NCBI RefSeq assembly: GCF_900230195.1 | Contig: NZ_OCNE01000004.1 | Coordinates: forward strand, 310,001-374,000 | Direction: 5' to 3' | From: Streptomyces zhaozhouensis | Lineage (GTDB): Bacteria > Actinomycetota > Actinomycetes > Streptomycetales > Streptomycetaceae | Length of the DNA stretch: 64,000 bases | Part shown: piece after piece, positions 45,336 through 54,400 of the stretch | Position numbering within the stretch: position 1 is the stretch's first letter | Layout: every line of letters begins with the position of its first letter | The notes under the pieces: generated by a model | What the model saw: only the letters and a program-made list of their open reading frames with translations | Databases searched by the model: none | Told to the model about the DNA's origin: nothing | Made by a program: the position numbers and the translations under genes

Positions 45336-46607
45336 ATGGCCGGTCCGTTCGACCAGCTCAGCCAGGAGATCGTGGACAGCAGGTTCAAGGGGCTGCCGCC
45401 GGACGCCGCCGGGTCGACCGTCGGCGAGCTGGCCGCGCAGCGCCGGGACTTCGCCACCGGCGGCTTCACCACTCCGCTGCTGACCGCCTCCGCCGACGCC
45501 CTCGACCACAATCTGCGCACCCTGGCCGCGTTCGCCGACCGGCACGGCCTGGCCCTCGCGCCGCACGGCAAGACCTCGATGGCCCCGGTGCTCTTCCACC
45601 GCCAACTCGCCCTGGGGGCCTGGGGCATCACGGTCGCCGTGCCGCACCAGGCGCGGGTGGCAAGGGAGTTCGGGGTGGACCGGATCTTCCTGGCCAACGA
45701 GGTGGTCGACCCGGCGGCGCTGCGCTGGCTCGCCGGCGAGCTGGACGCCGACCCGGCGTTCCGTTGCGTGGTCTATGTCGACTCCCCGGCCGGGGTAGCC
45801 CTGATGGACGCCGCGCTGCGCGAGGCGGGCGCGATCCGGCCCGTCGAGGTGGTCGTCGAGTGGGGCGTGCCCGGCGGTCGCAGCGGGGTGCGGGACGCCG
45901 AGGGCGCCGCCGCCGTCGCGGACGCCGTCGCCGGAGTGGAGACGCTGCGGCTGGTCGGCGTCGCGGGCTACGAGGGTGAGGTGCCGGAGGCCGACGCCGC
46001 CTCCGTGCGCGCCTGGCTGGACGGACTCGGCGCGCTGGCCGCCCGGTTCGACGCCGAGGGGCGCTTCGAGGGGAGCGCGGAGATCATCGTCAGCGCCGGG
46101 GGCAGCGCCTGGTTCGACGTGCTGGCCGCGTCGTTCGCCGAGCTTCCCGCGCTCTCCCGCCCCGTGGTGCGGATGCTGCGGGCCGGCGCCTATGTCAGCC
46201 ACGACCACGGGCGTTACCGGGAGGTCACGCCGTTCCGCCGGATCCCGGAGGAGGGCGCGCTGCGCCCGGCCTTCCGGCTGTGGGCGCAGGTGGTCTCACG
46301 CCCCGAGGCCGGCCTGGCGCTGCTCAACGGCGGGAAGCGGGACATCGCCCACGACCTGGGACTGCCCGAGGTGGTCGCGGTCCGCTCGCCCGACGGCGCC
46401 CTCCGGGACGGCGCGGGGCTCACCGTCGTGAAGCTCTCCGACCAGCACGCCTTCCTCCAGGCCGGGAACGGCGTCGAGGCGCCGGCCGTCGGCGAGTGGG
46501 TGGCGCTCGGGATGTCGCACCCGTGCACCATCTTCGACCGGTGGCCGCTGATCCCGGTGGTGGACGAACGGGGCACGGTGGTCGAGCTGCTGCGCACGTT
46601 CTTCTGA
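45336..46607 (+). CDS. D-amino-acid deaminase/aldolase-type PLP enzyme (DSD1/alanine-racemase fold)
   Basis: 423 residues. The N-terminal TIM barrel of the alanine-racemase fold has the PLP lysine in LALAPHGKTSMAP (about residue 83). The C-terminal beta domain has the metal pair of D-serine dehydratase (DSD1)-like proteins, LSDQHAFLQ and GMSHPCTIFDRW (His and Cys, about 368 and 393). Family members deaminate D-serine or D-threonine, or split them by aldol cleavage. It begins 17 bp after the PH-domain gene and ends before a long hairpin. Confidence 0.85.
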   Translation: MAGPFDQLSQEIVDSRFKGLPPDAAGSTVGELAAQRRDFATGGFTTPLLTASADALDHNLRTLAAFADRHGLALAPHGKTSMAPVLFHRQLALGAWGITVAVPHQARVAREFGVDRIFLANEVVDPAALRWLAGELDADPAFRCVVYVDSPAGVALMDAALREAGAIRPVEVVVEWGVPGGRSGVRDAEGAAAVADAVAGVETLRLVGVAGYEGEVPEADAASVRAWLDGLGALAARFDAEGRFEGSAEIIVSAGGSAWFDVLAASFAELPALSRPVVRMLRAGAYVSHDHGRYREVTPFRRIPEEGALRPAFRLWAQVVSRPEAGLALLNGGKRDIAHDLGLPEVVAVRSPDGALRDGAGLTVVKLSDQHAFLQAGNGVEAPAVGEWVALGMSHPCTIFDRWPLIPVVDERGTVVELLRTFF

Positions 46608-46645
46608 GCCGGCGCCGTCCCGGGCCCCGGCGGCGGTCATCACCG

Positions 46646-46691
46646 CGCCGGCCCGGCGGCCCCCGAGGGACGGGGAGCCGCCGGGCCGGCG
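46646..46691. terminator. 15-bp hairpin between convergent genes
   Basis: CGCCGGCCCGGCGGC and its complement pair around a 16-nt loop, between the PLP-enzyme and chitinase genes. It is likely a bidirectional terminator. Confidence 0.75.
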
Positions 46692-46712
46692 GTGGGGTGG
46701 CGACTCAGGAGG

Positions 46713-47771
46713 TCACGGCAGGCCGTGGACGTGCGGGCCCACGGTGTCGGACCAGGCGTTGCCGGCGTTCGCGTCCCAGTTGACGGACCAGGTCATCGCG
46801 CCGCGCAGGTCCGGGTAGGTCTGCTCGGGCGTGAACGAACCGCAGTTGGTGCCCTGGGTCAGGCAGTCCAGCGCGTCGTTGACCATACCCGGCTCCACAT
46901 AGCCGGACCCCGCGGCCTGCGGGGTGGCCGGCACGCCGAGGCCGACCTGGGACGCGTCCAGGCCGCCCTCCAACTGGACGCAGGCCAGCGCGGTGAGGAA
47001 GTCCACCGTGCCCGCCGAGTACACCTGACCGTCGCAGCCCAGCATGGACCCGCTGTTGTAGTACTGCGTGTGGACGGCGGTCAGGAAGTCCTTGGTGTTC
47101 AGCGCCAGTTGGAAGTACTCGGTGTCGGTGTTCTGCATGTCCAGCGTCTGCGGGGCCATGGTGTACACCAGCTCGTCCCCGACGCCGGCGTGGATCGCCT
47201 CCATCGCCTGCGTCATGTACTGGGCGTTGATGCCGTGTTCGAGGTCGATGTCGATGCCGTCGAAGCCGTACTCCTCGATCAGCCCGAGGGCGGACTCCGA
47301 GAAGGCGGCGGCCGAGGCGTCGTCGTTGACGGTGACATGGTCCTCGGCGCCGCCGACGGACAGCACGACCGCGACGCCCTCGGCCTGCTTGGCCGCGATG
47401 TCGTCCTTGAACTCCTGTTCCGAGCCGTAGCCGAGGACCGGGTCCAGCTCGAAGTCGAGCTGGCCGGCGGTGGCCGTCGACGCGGCGAAGGAGACCGCGA
47501 TGATGTCGTACTCCGGCGAGACCTCGCCCAGCTTGAGCAGCGTCGAGCCGTTGTCGAAGTTGTGCCAGTAGCCGGTCACGGTGTGGGCGGGCAGGGCCGC
47601 CGGCGCCGGGGACTCGTCCGCGCCGACCGCCGAGGCCGCGCCGACCAGGCCGGCGGCCAGCAGCGCCCCGGCCCCGACGGCCGCGCCGAGCCGCAGCGGC
47701 AGCCGGCTCCGGCGGCGGTGTCCTGGCGTCGTCTCCTGCGAAGTGTTGCTGTCCACGCTCGCCTCCGTCAT
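46713..47771 (-). CDS. secreted GH18 chitinase
   Basis: 352 residues. The N-terminus has a long signal peptide with basic residues (GHRRRSRLPLRL) and a hydrophobic core (AAVGAGALLAAGLVGAASA), cleaved near residue 48. The GH18 catalytic motif is FDGIDIDLEHG (about 165-175), with the acid Glu. VTGYWHNFDNGST and GAMTWSVNWD complete the barrel. No chitin-binding domain is present. It should hydrolyse chitin outside the cell. The ATG at 47771 gives the best signal peptide; DasR-like boxes lie about 100 bp upstream. Confidence 0.9.
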   Translation of the reverse strand: MTEASVDSNTSQETTPGHRRRSRLPLRLGAAVGAGALLAAGLVGAASAVGADESPAPAALPAHTVTGYWHNFDNGSTLLKLGEVSPEYDIIAVSFAASTATAGQLDFELDPVLGYGSEQEFKDDIAAKQAEGVAVVLSVGGAEDHVTVNDDASAAAFSESALGLIEEYGFDGIDIDLEHGINAQYMTQAMEAIHAGVGDELVYTMAPQTLDMQNTDTEYFQLALNTKDFLTAVHTQYYNSGSMLGCDGQVYSAGTVDFLTALACVQLEGGLDASQVGLGVPATPQAAGSGYVEPGMVNDALDCLTQGTNCGSFTPEQTYPDLRGAMTWSVNWDANAGNAWSDTVGPHVHGLP

Positions 47772-47870
47772 ACGGATGTGGGGGAACTCCCGGCGGGCAC
47801 GGGCGCGTCGGCCCGGCCGCCGGAAGAAGAGGTACGGGGGGAGAAACGGTGGCCACCGTTGACCAGCAGA

Positions 47871-47910
47871 TTGGTCCAGACCATCGGGGGCTGTCAATGG
47901 TCTGGACAGG
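47871..47910 (-). promoter_or_regulatory. two DasR-like (dre) boxes upstream of the chitinase
   Basis: TTGGTCCAGACCA (47871-47883) and AATGGTCTGGACAGG (47896-47910) match the dre consensus ACTGGTCTAGACCACT in its core. In Streptomyces, chitinase promoters carry such paired repeats, bound by the N-acetylglucosamine-sensing GntR repressor DasR. Assignment by similarity. Confidence 0.75.
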
Positions 47911-48057
47911 AAGCGTCCCGCGTCCCCGGTCACCCGCCGATCGCGGACGGTGGTGTTCCCCTGTCAGTGGGAATCGATAAGCTGCCCACCGGGCAGACAG
48001 ACCCAACGGGCGTACACAGCCGAACAACGGACGGGTCCTCAGCACAAGGGGGTGGGC

Positions 48058-48954
48058 ATGTCGATCGCCATCGCGGTCACCAGCGCCGACCTGGTGCTGC
48101 CGCCCACCGACCAGCACACCCCGGGCGCCCATGTCCTCACCCCGCCGGAGAAGCAGGACTTCCCCGCGGCGCTCGACGAGATCGGGCGCGCCCTCGACCA
48201 GCACGGCTATCTGATAGCCGTCTACCCGACGACCACCCCGCTGCCCACCGTGCAGCGCCTGCACGCGGTGCGGGCCATGCTGGAGACCGACCGGATGGCC
48301 CTGCTGCCCAGCGCGCTCCCGCCGTTGGGCACCGCGGTGCTGATCCGGCAGCTGCGCCAGCTGTCCGTCTGCGACTTCAGCCCCGGCGTCCTCGGCGCCT
48401 CCGCGCGGCTGCTCGCCCACTACATCTACGCCGGCGCGCTGCTGGCCTCCGGCAGCCGGCTCGCCAAGGTCCCGGTCACCCTGCCCGCCTCCCAGGAGCC
48501 GGCGCGCCCCTCGGGCCGCTCCTGCGCCGTACTGGCCGGCCCCACCCCGCAGTTGGTCCGCCCCGAGGGCGGCGCCACCCTCGCGGGGCCGCAGTTCTCC
48601 ACCTCGCTCACCTACGCCACCGGCTCGATCGGCAGCGACTGGGTCACCGCCACCCTGGCCCGCCGCTGGCAGGTCCAGGCGCTCCACCCGGTGCCGCTGC
48701 CCGAGGAGTCGGCCGCCTGGTGGGCGACGGGCAAGCTGGTCGAGTTCGCCGCCGCCGTCCCCGACGTCTCGCTGCTCTACCAGATGGTCAGCTCCATGCG
48801 CCAGGAGGCGTGCCACTGGTGCGGCCTCTCCCTCATCGGTGACCGCTGCGCCTTCTGCTCCTCCCCGCTGGTGCCCATGGAGCGACGTCCCAGGGCCATC
48901 ACGCCCAGCCACCGCCCCGCCCTGGTCACCGGCCCGTCCGGCCAGGCCGGTTGA
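48058..48954 (+). CDS. zinc-ribbon protein at the head of the tad locus
   Basis: 298 residues, no recognised enzyme motif. The N-terminal 240 residues are a mixed alpha/beta soluble region. Near the C-terminus CHWCG and CAFC are spaced like a rubredoxin-type zinc ribbon (about residues 261-277). It starts at the ATG at 48058 (AAGGGGGTGGG upstream) and lies 59 bp before cpaB on the same strand, so it is probably transcribed with the pilus genes. I believe similar proteins precede tad genes in other Streptomyces, but could not check. Confidence 0.7.
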   Translation: MSIAIAVTSADLVLPPTDQHTPGAHVLTPPEKQDFPAALDEIGRALDQHGYLIAVYPTTTPLPTVQRLHAVRAMLETDRMALLPSALPPLGTAVLIRQLRQLSVCDFSPGVLGASARLLAHYIYAGALLASGSRLAKVPVTLPASQEPARPSGRSCAVLAGPTPQLVRPEGGATLAGPQFSTSLTYATGSIGSDWVTATLARRWQVQALHPVPLPEESAAWWATGKLVEFAAAVPDVSLLYQMVSSMRQEACHWCGLSLIGDRCAFCSSPLVPMERRPRAITPSHRPALVTGPSGQAG

Positions 48955-49013
48955 CCGGCGGTATGTCCCGTGCCCCCCGCAGCCGAAGTAGCCGGAGAAG
49001 GTAGACCCCTTTC

Positions 49014-49763
49014 ATGAACGCTCGTCAGCGGCGCGGCCTGCTTCTGCTGGTGCTCTCCCTGGTCCTGGCGCTCGGCGCCTTCGCCGGGGTGGTCGCGGTG
49101 ATCAACGACGTGGAGTCCAAGGTCGGACCCGAGACCACGGCCTACGAGCTCGCCGAGGACGTCGAGCCGTACCAGGAGGTCACGGCCGACCAGCTCACCG
49201 AGGTCTCCATCCCGGAGCGCTACGTCCCCGACTCCGCGATAACCGACCTCGACCAGCTCGACGACAAGGTCGCGACCGGCCCCCTCTCCGAAGGCTCCCT
49301 GCTCCAGGCCGACATGCTGTCCGACCGGCCCGAACTCGACGAGGGCCAGCAGGAGATCGCCGTCATGATCGACGCCTCCACCGGAGTGGCCGGCAAGATC
49401 TACCCCGGCGCCACCATCAACATGTACGCCGCGTTCCGCGTCAGGGAGCGCGACGGACAGGAGGAGGACGAGGTCGAGATCGTCCGGCTGATGGTCAACA
49501 ACGCCGAGGTCATCGAGGTCGGCGAGCTGACGGAGGTGGACGACGAGGACCGCGCCACCATGGAGGCGGTGCCGATCACCTTCGCGCTGGACAACACGGA
49601 CGCCCAACGGGTCACCTACGCCGAGGCGTTCGCCGAGCAGGTGCGGTTGGCGCTGGTCGCCCCCGGGGAGGAGACCGAGATTCCCCCGGAGGAGCGCACA
49701 TACACCATCATGGGTGACATCGTCGGCAGTCCTCACTCCGGCCTCGACGAGCTGTCCCCCTAA
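49014..49763 (+). CDS. cpaB: CpaB/RcpC-like pilus assembly protein (SAF domain)
   Basis: 249 residues. One N-terminal membrane helix (LLLLVLSLVLALGAFAGVVA, about 9-28) is followed by an SAF-type beta-clip domain (YELAEDVEPYQEVTADQL) and the RcpC/CpaB domain (GKIYPGATINMYAAF). CpaB proteins help build the secretion channel of the Flp pilus. In Gram-positives without a secretin they may stabilise the machine at the cell wall. First of the clear tad genes; 8 bp to cpaE. Confidence 0.85.
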   Translation: MNARQRRGLLLLVLSLVLALGAFAGVVAVINDVESKVGPETTAYELAEDVEPYQEVTADQLTEVSIPERYVPDSAITDLDQLDDKVATGPLSEGSLLQADMLSDRPELDEGQQEIAVMIDASTGVAGKIYPGATINMYAAFRVRERDGQEEDEVEIVRLMVNNAEVIEVGELTEVDDEDRATMEAVPITFALDNTDAQRVTYAEAFAEQVRLALVAPGEETEIPPEERTYTIMGDIVGSPHSGLDELSP

Positions 49764-49771
49764 GGAAGCAG

Positions 49772-51001
49772 GTGGCACCGTTGACGACCCGGATTCTGCC
49801 CGTGGTGGGCGACTCGGACACCGCCCGCTCCCTGATAACGCTGCTCAGCCAGCTGCCCGACACCGAGCCGCTGCGCCCGGTGCCCGACTCGACCACGCTG
49901 CTTGACACCCTCGCCGCGCTGGCCCACGAGTCCGTCACCGGGCTGCCCGAGGTGGTGGTGATCCACGAGGGCGTCGGGCCGCTGCCCGCGTTGGAGCTGA
50001 TCCACGAGGTCGCGCTCCGCTTCCCCGCCGTGGGGGTGGTGCTGGTCTCGGCCGCGCCCAGCCCCGACCTGTACGCCGCCGCCATGGACGCCGGCGCCCG
50101 GGGGCTGGCCGGACTGCCGGCCTCCTTCGACGAGTTGGCCGGACGGGTCGCCGCCGCCGCCCAGTGGGCGGCCGGGATGCGCCGCCACCTCGGCGCCGGC
50201 GAGAGCGTCCCGCAGGGCCCCGGCGGCCGCATCGTCGCCGTCTGCGGCGCCAAGGGCGGCGTGGGCGGTACCCTGCTCGCCACCCAGCTCGCGCTGGCGG
50301 CGCAGCGTTCCGGCCATTTCGAACGCGGGGTGGTGCTCGTCGACCTCGACCTGCTCTGCGGCGACGTCGGCTCCTACTTCGACGTGCAGTTCCGCCGTTC
50401 CGTCGCCGACCTGGCCGGGATCGCCGACATCACCCCGCAGGTGCTGGCCGAGGCCGTCTTCACCCACGAGACCGGCCTCTCCCTGCTGATCGCCCCCGCC
50501 GAGGGCGAGCGCGGCGAGGACGTCACCGACGCCACCGCCCGGCAGCTGCTGACCGCCGTCCGCTCCCGTTACGACGTGGTGATCGTCGACTGCGGCTCCC
50601 AGATGAACGGCGCCAACGCCACCGCCGTCGAGATGGCCGACGCCGCGCTGCTGGTCACCACCCCCGACGTGATCGCCGTCCGGGCGGTCAACCGCATGGT
50701 GCGGATGTGGGACCGGCTGCGCATCCGCAAGGCCCAGGACACCTGGACGGTGATCAACCGCCACTCCCGCGCCAGCCACATCCAGCCGCAGCTCGTCGCC
50801 AGGATCACCGGCACCCAGGTCGCGAGGAACGTGATCCCCGCCGGCTTCAAGGAGCTGCGGGAGTCGATGGACGCCGGCCGCGTCCAGGACCTCGACCCGC
50901 GCGGCCAGGTGCGCCGCGCGATGTGGTCGCTCGCCGCCGAGCTCGGCCTGGCCGCGCCCCCCGACGCGCCCTCGGGCCGCCGCCGGGGGAGGAGATCGTG
51001 A
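49772..51001 (+). CDS. cpaE: CpaE/TadZ-like MinD-type ATPase
   Basis: 409 residues. A receiver-like N-terminal domain (about 8-130) is followed by a ParA/MinD ATPase domain. Its deviant Walker A is AVCGAKGGVGGTLLATQLAL (about 153-172), and VVLVDLDLLCGDVGSYFD carries the next Asp. CpaE/TadZ places the Flp pilus machine in the cell. Note that the usual Lys-Thr/Ser of the P-loop reads GGT. Start GTG at 49772, with AAGGA upstream; GTGA overlap with the next gene. Confidence 0.87.
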   Translation: MAPLTTRILPVVGDSDTARSLITLLSQLPDTEPLRPVPDSTTLLDTLAALAHESVTGLPEVVVIHEGVGPLPALELIHEVALRFPAVGVVLVSAAPSPDLYAAAMDAGARGLAGLPASFDELAGRVAAAAQWAAGMRRHLGAGESVPQGPGGRIVAVCGAKGGVGGTLLATQLALAAQRSGHFERGVVLVDLDLLCGDVGSYFDVQFRRSVADLAGIADITPQVLAEAVFTHETGLSLLIAPAEGERGEDVTDATARQLLTAVRSRYDVVIVDCGSQMNGANATAVEMADAALLVTTPDVIAVRAVNRMVRMWDRLRIRKAQDTWTVINRHSRASHIQPQLVARITGTQVARNVIPAGFKELRESMDAGRVQDLDPRGQVRRAMWSLAAELGLAAPPDAPSGRRRGRRS

Positions 51002-51381
51002 CCCCGGAGCCCGCCCGCCGCCGGCCGGGCGGCGACCGGGGCGCGGCCATGGTGGAGTTCGCCGGGCTCTTTCCACTGGTCCTGCTGATGATGGCGGTGA
51101 TCTGGCAGTGCGTGCTGATCGGCTACACCTTCTCCCTCGCGGGGAACGCGGCGGACGAGGGCGCCAGGGCCGGCGCCGCCGCCCGGGGCGACCCGCAGGG
51201 CGCCTGCGCCAGCGCGGCGCGCGAGCATGTGCCGGGCGCCTGGGACATCACCGTCGACTGCCCGCTGGAGGGCGAGGTGCGGACGGCACGGGTCGCGCTG
51301 AAGGTGCCCGTGCTCTTCCCCGGCGCCTTCGACCTGCCGATGACGGTCACCGGCACGGCCGGCGCCGCCGAGGAGGGCTGA
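50998..51381 (+). CDS. TadE-like pseudopilin
   Basis: 127 residues. The pseudopilin cleavage motif RGAAMVEFAGLFPLVLLMMA (Glu at +5 after the Gly, then a hydrophobic helix) lies at about 15-34, followed by a short extracellular domain with two Cys. It is processed by the prepilin peptidase and added to the Flp pilus or its base. It overlaps cpaE (GTGA at 50998) and lies 4 bp before a second TadE-like gene. Confidence 0.85.
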   Translation: MTPEPARRRPGGDRGAAMVEFAGLFPLVLLMMAVIWQCVLIGYTFSLAGNAADEGARAGAAARGDPQGACASAAREHVPGAWDITVDCPLEGEVRTARVALKVPVLFPGAFDLPMTVTGTAGAAEEG

Positions 51382-51385
51382 GCCG

Positions 51386-51772
51386 ATGCCGCGCCCCCCG
51401 GGCGTTCCCCGGCGCGCCGACCCGGAGCGGGAACGGGGCGTCACCGCCGTCGAGTTCGCCGGCTGGCTGCCGCTGCTGCTCACCGTGGCGCTGGCCGCGC
51501 TCCAGCTGGGCCTGGTCGGCTTCGCCGCCCTCCAGGCCGGCTCCGCCGCCAGGGCGGCGGCCAGGACCGCCGCGCAGGAGGAGATCGAGGACCAGTACGC
51601 GACCAGCGGACGGGCCGCGCTCAGCGGCCCGCTGGCCGAGAACGCGACGTTCGACCTCGACCCCTGCGGCGACGAGGCGACGGTCACCGCGAGCGTCGAG
51701 ATCCCCACGGTCCTGCCGTTCTTCAACGGCCTGGGCACCGCCTCCCGGACGGTGACCATGCCCTGCGACTGA
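51386..51772 (+). CDS. second TadE-like pseudopilin
   Basis: 128 residues. RGVTAVEFAGWLPLLLTVAL (about 18-37) repeats the pseudopilin pattern with Glu at +5. An Ala-rich helix (AGSAARAAARTAAQEE) and a small Cys-containing domain follow. It is similar in plan to the preceding gene product; the pair probably act together as minor pilins TadE/TadF. Confidence 0.83.
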   Translation: MPRPPGVPRRADPERERGVTAVEFAGWLPLLLTVALAALQLGLVGFAALQAGSAARAAARTAAQEEIEDQYATSGRAALSGPLAENATFDLDPCGDEATVTASVEIPTVLPFFNGLGTASRTVTMPCD

Positions 51773-51880
51773 ACGACTGAACCGACTGACTGACCGGACA
51801 TCCCAGAACCGTCCCCGGAACCCCAGAACCGTCCCGCGAACACCCCGACGGAGGTGCGAACCAAGGTGAAGGAGCGCTCG

Positions 51881-53221
51881 ATGGGCCTGCGTTCCCGCGT
51901 GCACGCCCCCGACCAGCCGGCCGCCAGCGGCCTGAGCGACGGTCGGCTGGTCGCCACCTACCGCGCGAAGCTGCTGGAGGAGATCGACCTCGCCGAGATG
52001 TCCTCGCTCGACCTGACGGAGCGCAGGGACCGGCTGGAGCGGGTCCTCGGCCACATCCTCAGCCGCGAGGGCCCCGTCCTGTCCACCCAGCAGCGCGCGC
52101 TGCTGATCCGCAGGGTCGTCGACGAGGCCCTCGGCCTCGGCATCCTCGAACCGCTGCTGGAGGACGCGTCGATCACCGAGATCATGGTCAACGGACCCGA
52201 CCAGATCTACGTGGAACGCTCCGGCCGCGTCGAGCGGCTGCCGCTCGGCTTCGCCTCCGAGGAGCAGCTGATGCAGACCATCGAGCGCATCGTCTCCGCC
52301 GTCAACCGCCGCGTGGACGAGTCCCACCCGATGGTCGACGCCCGGCTGCCCACCGGCGAGCGGGTCAACGTGATCATCCCGCCGCTCTCCCTCTCCGGCG
52401 CCACCCTCACCATCCGCCGCTTCCCCCGCGCCTTCACCCTCCCCGAGCTGATCGGCTTCGGCACCCTCGACGAGCATCTGCTGACGCTGCTGGCGGGCCT
52501 GGTGCGGGCCAAGTTCAACGTGATCGTCTCCGGCGGCACGGGCTCGGGGAAGACCACGCTGCTCAACGCGCTGAGCGGCCTGATCCCCGAGGGGGAGCGG
52601 ATCGTCACCGTCGAGGACGCGGCCGAACTCCAGCTCCAGCAGGGCCATGTGATCCGCCTGGAGTCCCGCCCGCCCAACATCGAGGGCAAGGGCGAGGTCA
52701 CGATCCGCGACCTGGTCCGCAACTCGCTGCGGATGCGCCCCGACCGGATCATCGTCGGCGAGGTGCGGGGCGGCGAGACCCTCGACATGCTCCAGGCCAT
52801 GTCCACCGGTCACGACGGCTCGCTCGCCACCGTGCACGCCAACAGTGCCGAGGACGCCCTGCTGCGCCTCCAGACGCTTGCCTCGATGTCCGAACTCCAG
52901 GTGCCGTTCGAGGCGTTGCGCGACCAGATCAACAGCGCCGTGGACGTGCTGGTGCAGTTGGTGCGGCACCCGGACGGCAGCCGCCGGATCTCCGAGGTCG
53001 CGGTGCTGGCCTCGCACGGCAGGGAGGCGTTCAGGATCGCCACCGTCGGCGAGTTCGCGGCCGAGCCGATGGGGCAGGACGGCCGTGTCCACGGCCACTT
53101 CCGGCACCATCCGCTGCCGGAGTCGGTGGCCAGGAGGCTCCACCTGGCGGGGCAGTCGATCCCGCCCGCGTTCGGCGTGCTGACGGCGGACGCCTGGTTG
53201 CCCGTCCGGGAGGCGAACTGA
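51881..53221 (+). CDS. tadA: TadA/CpaF secretion ATPase
   Basis: 446 residues of the type II/IV secretion ATPase family. TEIMVNGPDQIYVE in the N-terminal domain, Walker A SGGTGSGKTTLL (about 217-228), the Asp box VTVEDAAELQLQ, Walker B RMRPDRIIVGEVRGGE and the His box MSTGHDGSLATVHAN are all present. It powers Flp pilus assembly as a hexamer on the inner face of the membrane. I use the ATG at 51881, with AAGGAG 6 nt upstream; an earlier GTG at 51854 sits too near its own Shine-Dalgarno. Confidence 0.93.
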   Translation: MGLRSRVHAPDQPAASGLSDGRLVATYRAKLLEEIDLAEMSSLDLTERRDRLERVLGHILSREGPVLSTQQRALLIRRVVDEALGLGILEPLLEDASITEIMVNGPDQIYVERSGRVERLPLGFASEEQLMQTIERIVSAVNRRVDESHPMVDARLPTGERVNVIIPPLSLSGATLTIRRFPRAFTLPELIGFGTLDEHLLTLLAGLVRAKFNVIVSGGTGSGKTTLLNALSGLIPEGERIVTVEDAAELQLQQGHVIRLESRPPNIEGKGEVTIRDLVRNSLRMRPDRIIVGEVRGGETLDMLQAMSTGHDGSLATVHANSAEDALLRLQTLASMSELQVPFEALRDQINSAVDVLVQLVRHPDGSRRISEVAVLASHGREAFRIATVGEFAAEPMGQDGRVHGHFRHHPLPESVARRLHLAGQSIPPAFGVLTADAWLPVREAN

Positions 53222-53223
53222 CC

Positions 53224-54180
53224 ATGAGCGACCTGTCGTTGCTCGCGCTCGGCCTCACGCTGCTCGCGTTGACCTGCGGCGTCGCCGGTCTGCGGCTCTA
53301 CGGCTCCGGCCGGGCCCGGCAGCGCGAGCTGCTCAACCGGCTGGCCGACACCGCCCCCGAGACGGCCGGCCTCGCCCCGCCGACCGGGGCCAGGCGCCGC
53401 CGCTTCGACCGGCTCGACCGCCGGCTGCGCGCGACCGGCCTCGGCGCCAGGCTGCGGCTGAAGCTCCAGGCCACCGGCCTTGAGCTGAGCGTCGGCGAGT
53501 ACGCCGCCTATGTGCTGGGCGCGGTCGTCGCGCTCTGGGTGATCGCCTCCGTGGTGCTGGCGCCGTTCTTCGGCCCGGTCTTCGGGCTGGTGGCGCTCTG
53601 GGGCGCCAACGCGTTCCTCAACTGGCAGCGCGCCAAGCGCACCGAACGATTCATCAGCCAACTTCCCGAGCTGGCCCGGTTGATCGCCAACGGGACGGCG
53701 GCCGGCCTGGCGATGCGCACCGCGCTCTCCATGGCCGCCGAGGAGATGGAGGACCCGGCGGGCGCGGAACTCGCCACCGTCGCCAATCAGTTGGCGATCG
53801 GCCGCTCGCTGGAGGAGGCCCTGGGCGAGCTGGGCGAGCGGCTGCCCTCGCGTGAACTCACCGTGCTCGTCACCACGTTGGTGCTGGCCAACCGCGCGGG
53901 CGGCACCATCGTCTCCTCGCTGCGCAACCTCGTCGACACCCTGGAGGAGCGCAAGGAGACGCGACGCGAGGTGAAGACGATGCTCGCCGAGATCAACGCC
54001 ACCGCCGTCACCATCCCGCTGCTGGGCCTCGGCGCGCTGCTGATGATCAACAGCATGTCCCCTGGCGCGCTGGGCCGTGTCACCGGCAGTCCCGGCGGGC
54101 AGATCGCCATGCTGGTCTCGCTCGGGCTCTACGTGGTGGGCTTCGTGGTGGTCCGCCGGTTCGGGCGGGTGGACGTGTGA
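53224..54180 (+). CDS. tadB: TadB, Flp pilus platform protein
   Basis: 318 residues of the T2SF (GspF) family. There is one N-terminal helix, a pair of helices near 90-130, and the T2SF domain (PELARLIANGTAAGLAMRTA ... RAGGTIVSSLRNLVDTLEER) with two C-terminal helices. It forms the inner-membrane platform with TadC and is turned by the TadA ATPase. It starts 2 bp after tadA. Confidence 0.9.
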   Translation: MSDLSLLALGLTLLALTCGVAGLRLYGSGRARQRELLNRLADTAPETAGLAPPTGARRRRFDRLDRRLRATGLGARLRLKLQATGLELSVGEYAAYVLGAVVALWVIASVVLAPFFGPVFGLVALWGANAFLNWQRAKRTERFISQLPELARLIANGTAAGLAMRTALSMAAEEMEDPAGAELATVANQLAIGRSLEEALGELGERLPSRELTVLVTTLVLANRAGGTIVSSLRNLVDTLEERKETRREVKTMLAEINATAVTIPLLGLGALLMINSMSPGALGRVTGSPGGQIAMLVSLGLYVVGFVVVRRFGRVDV

Positions 54181-54400
<220 letters not shown>

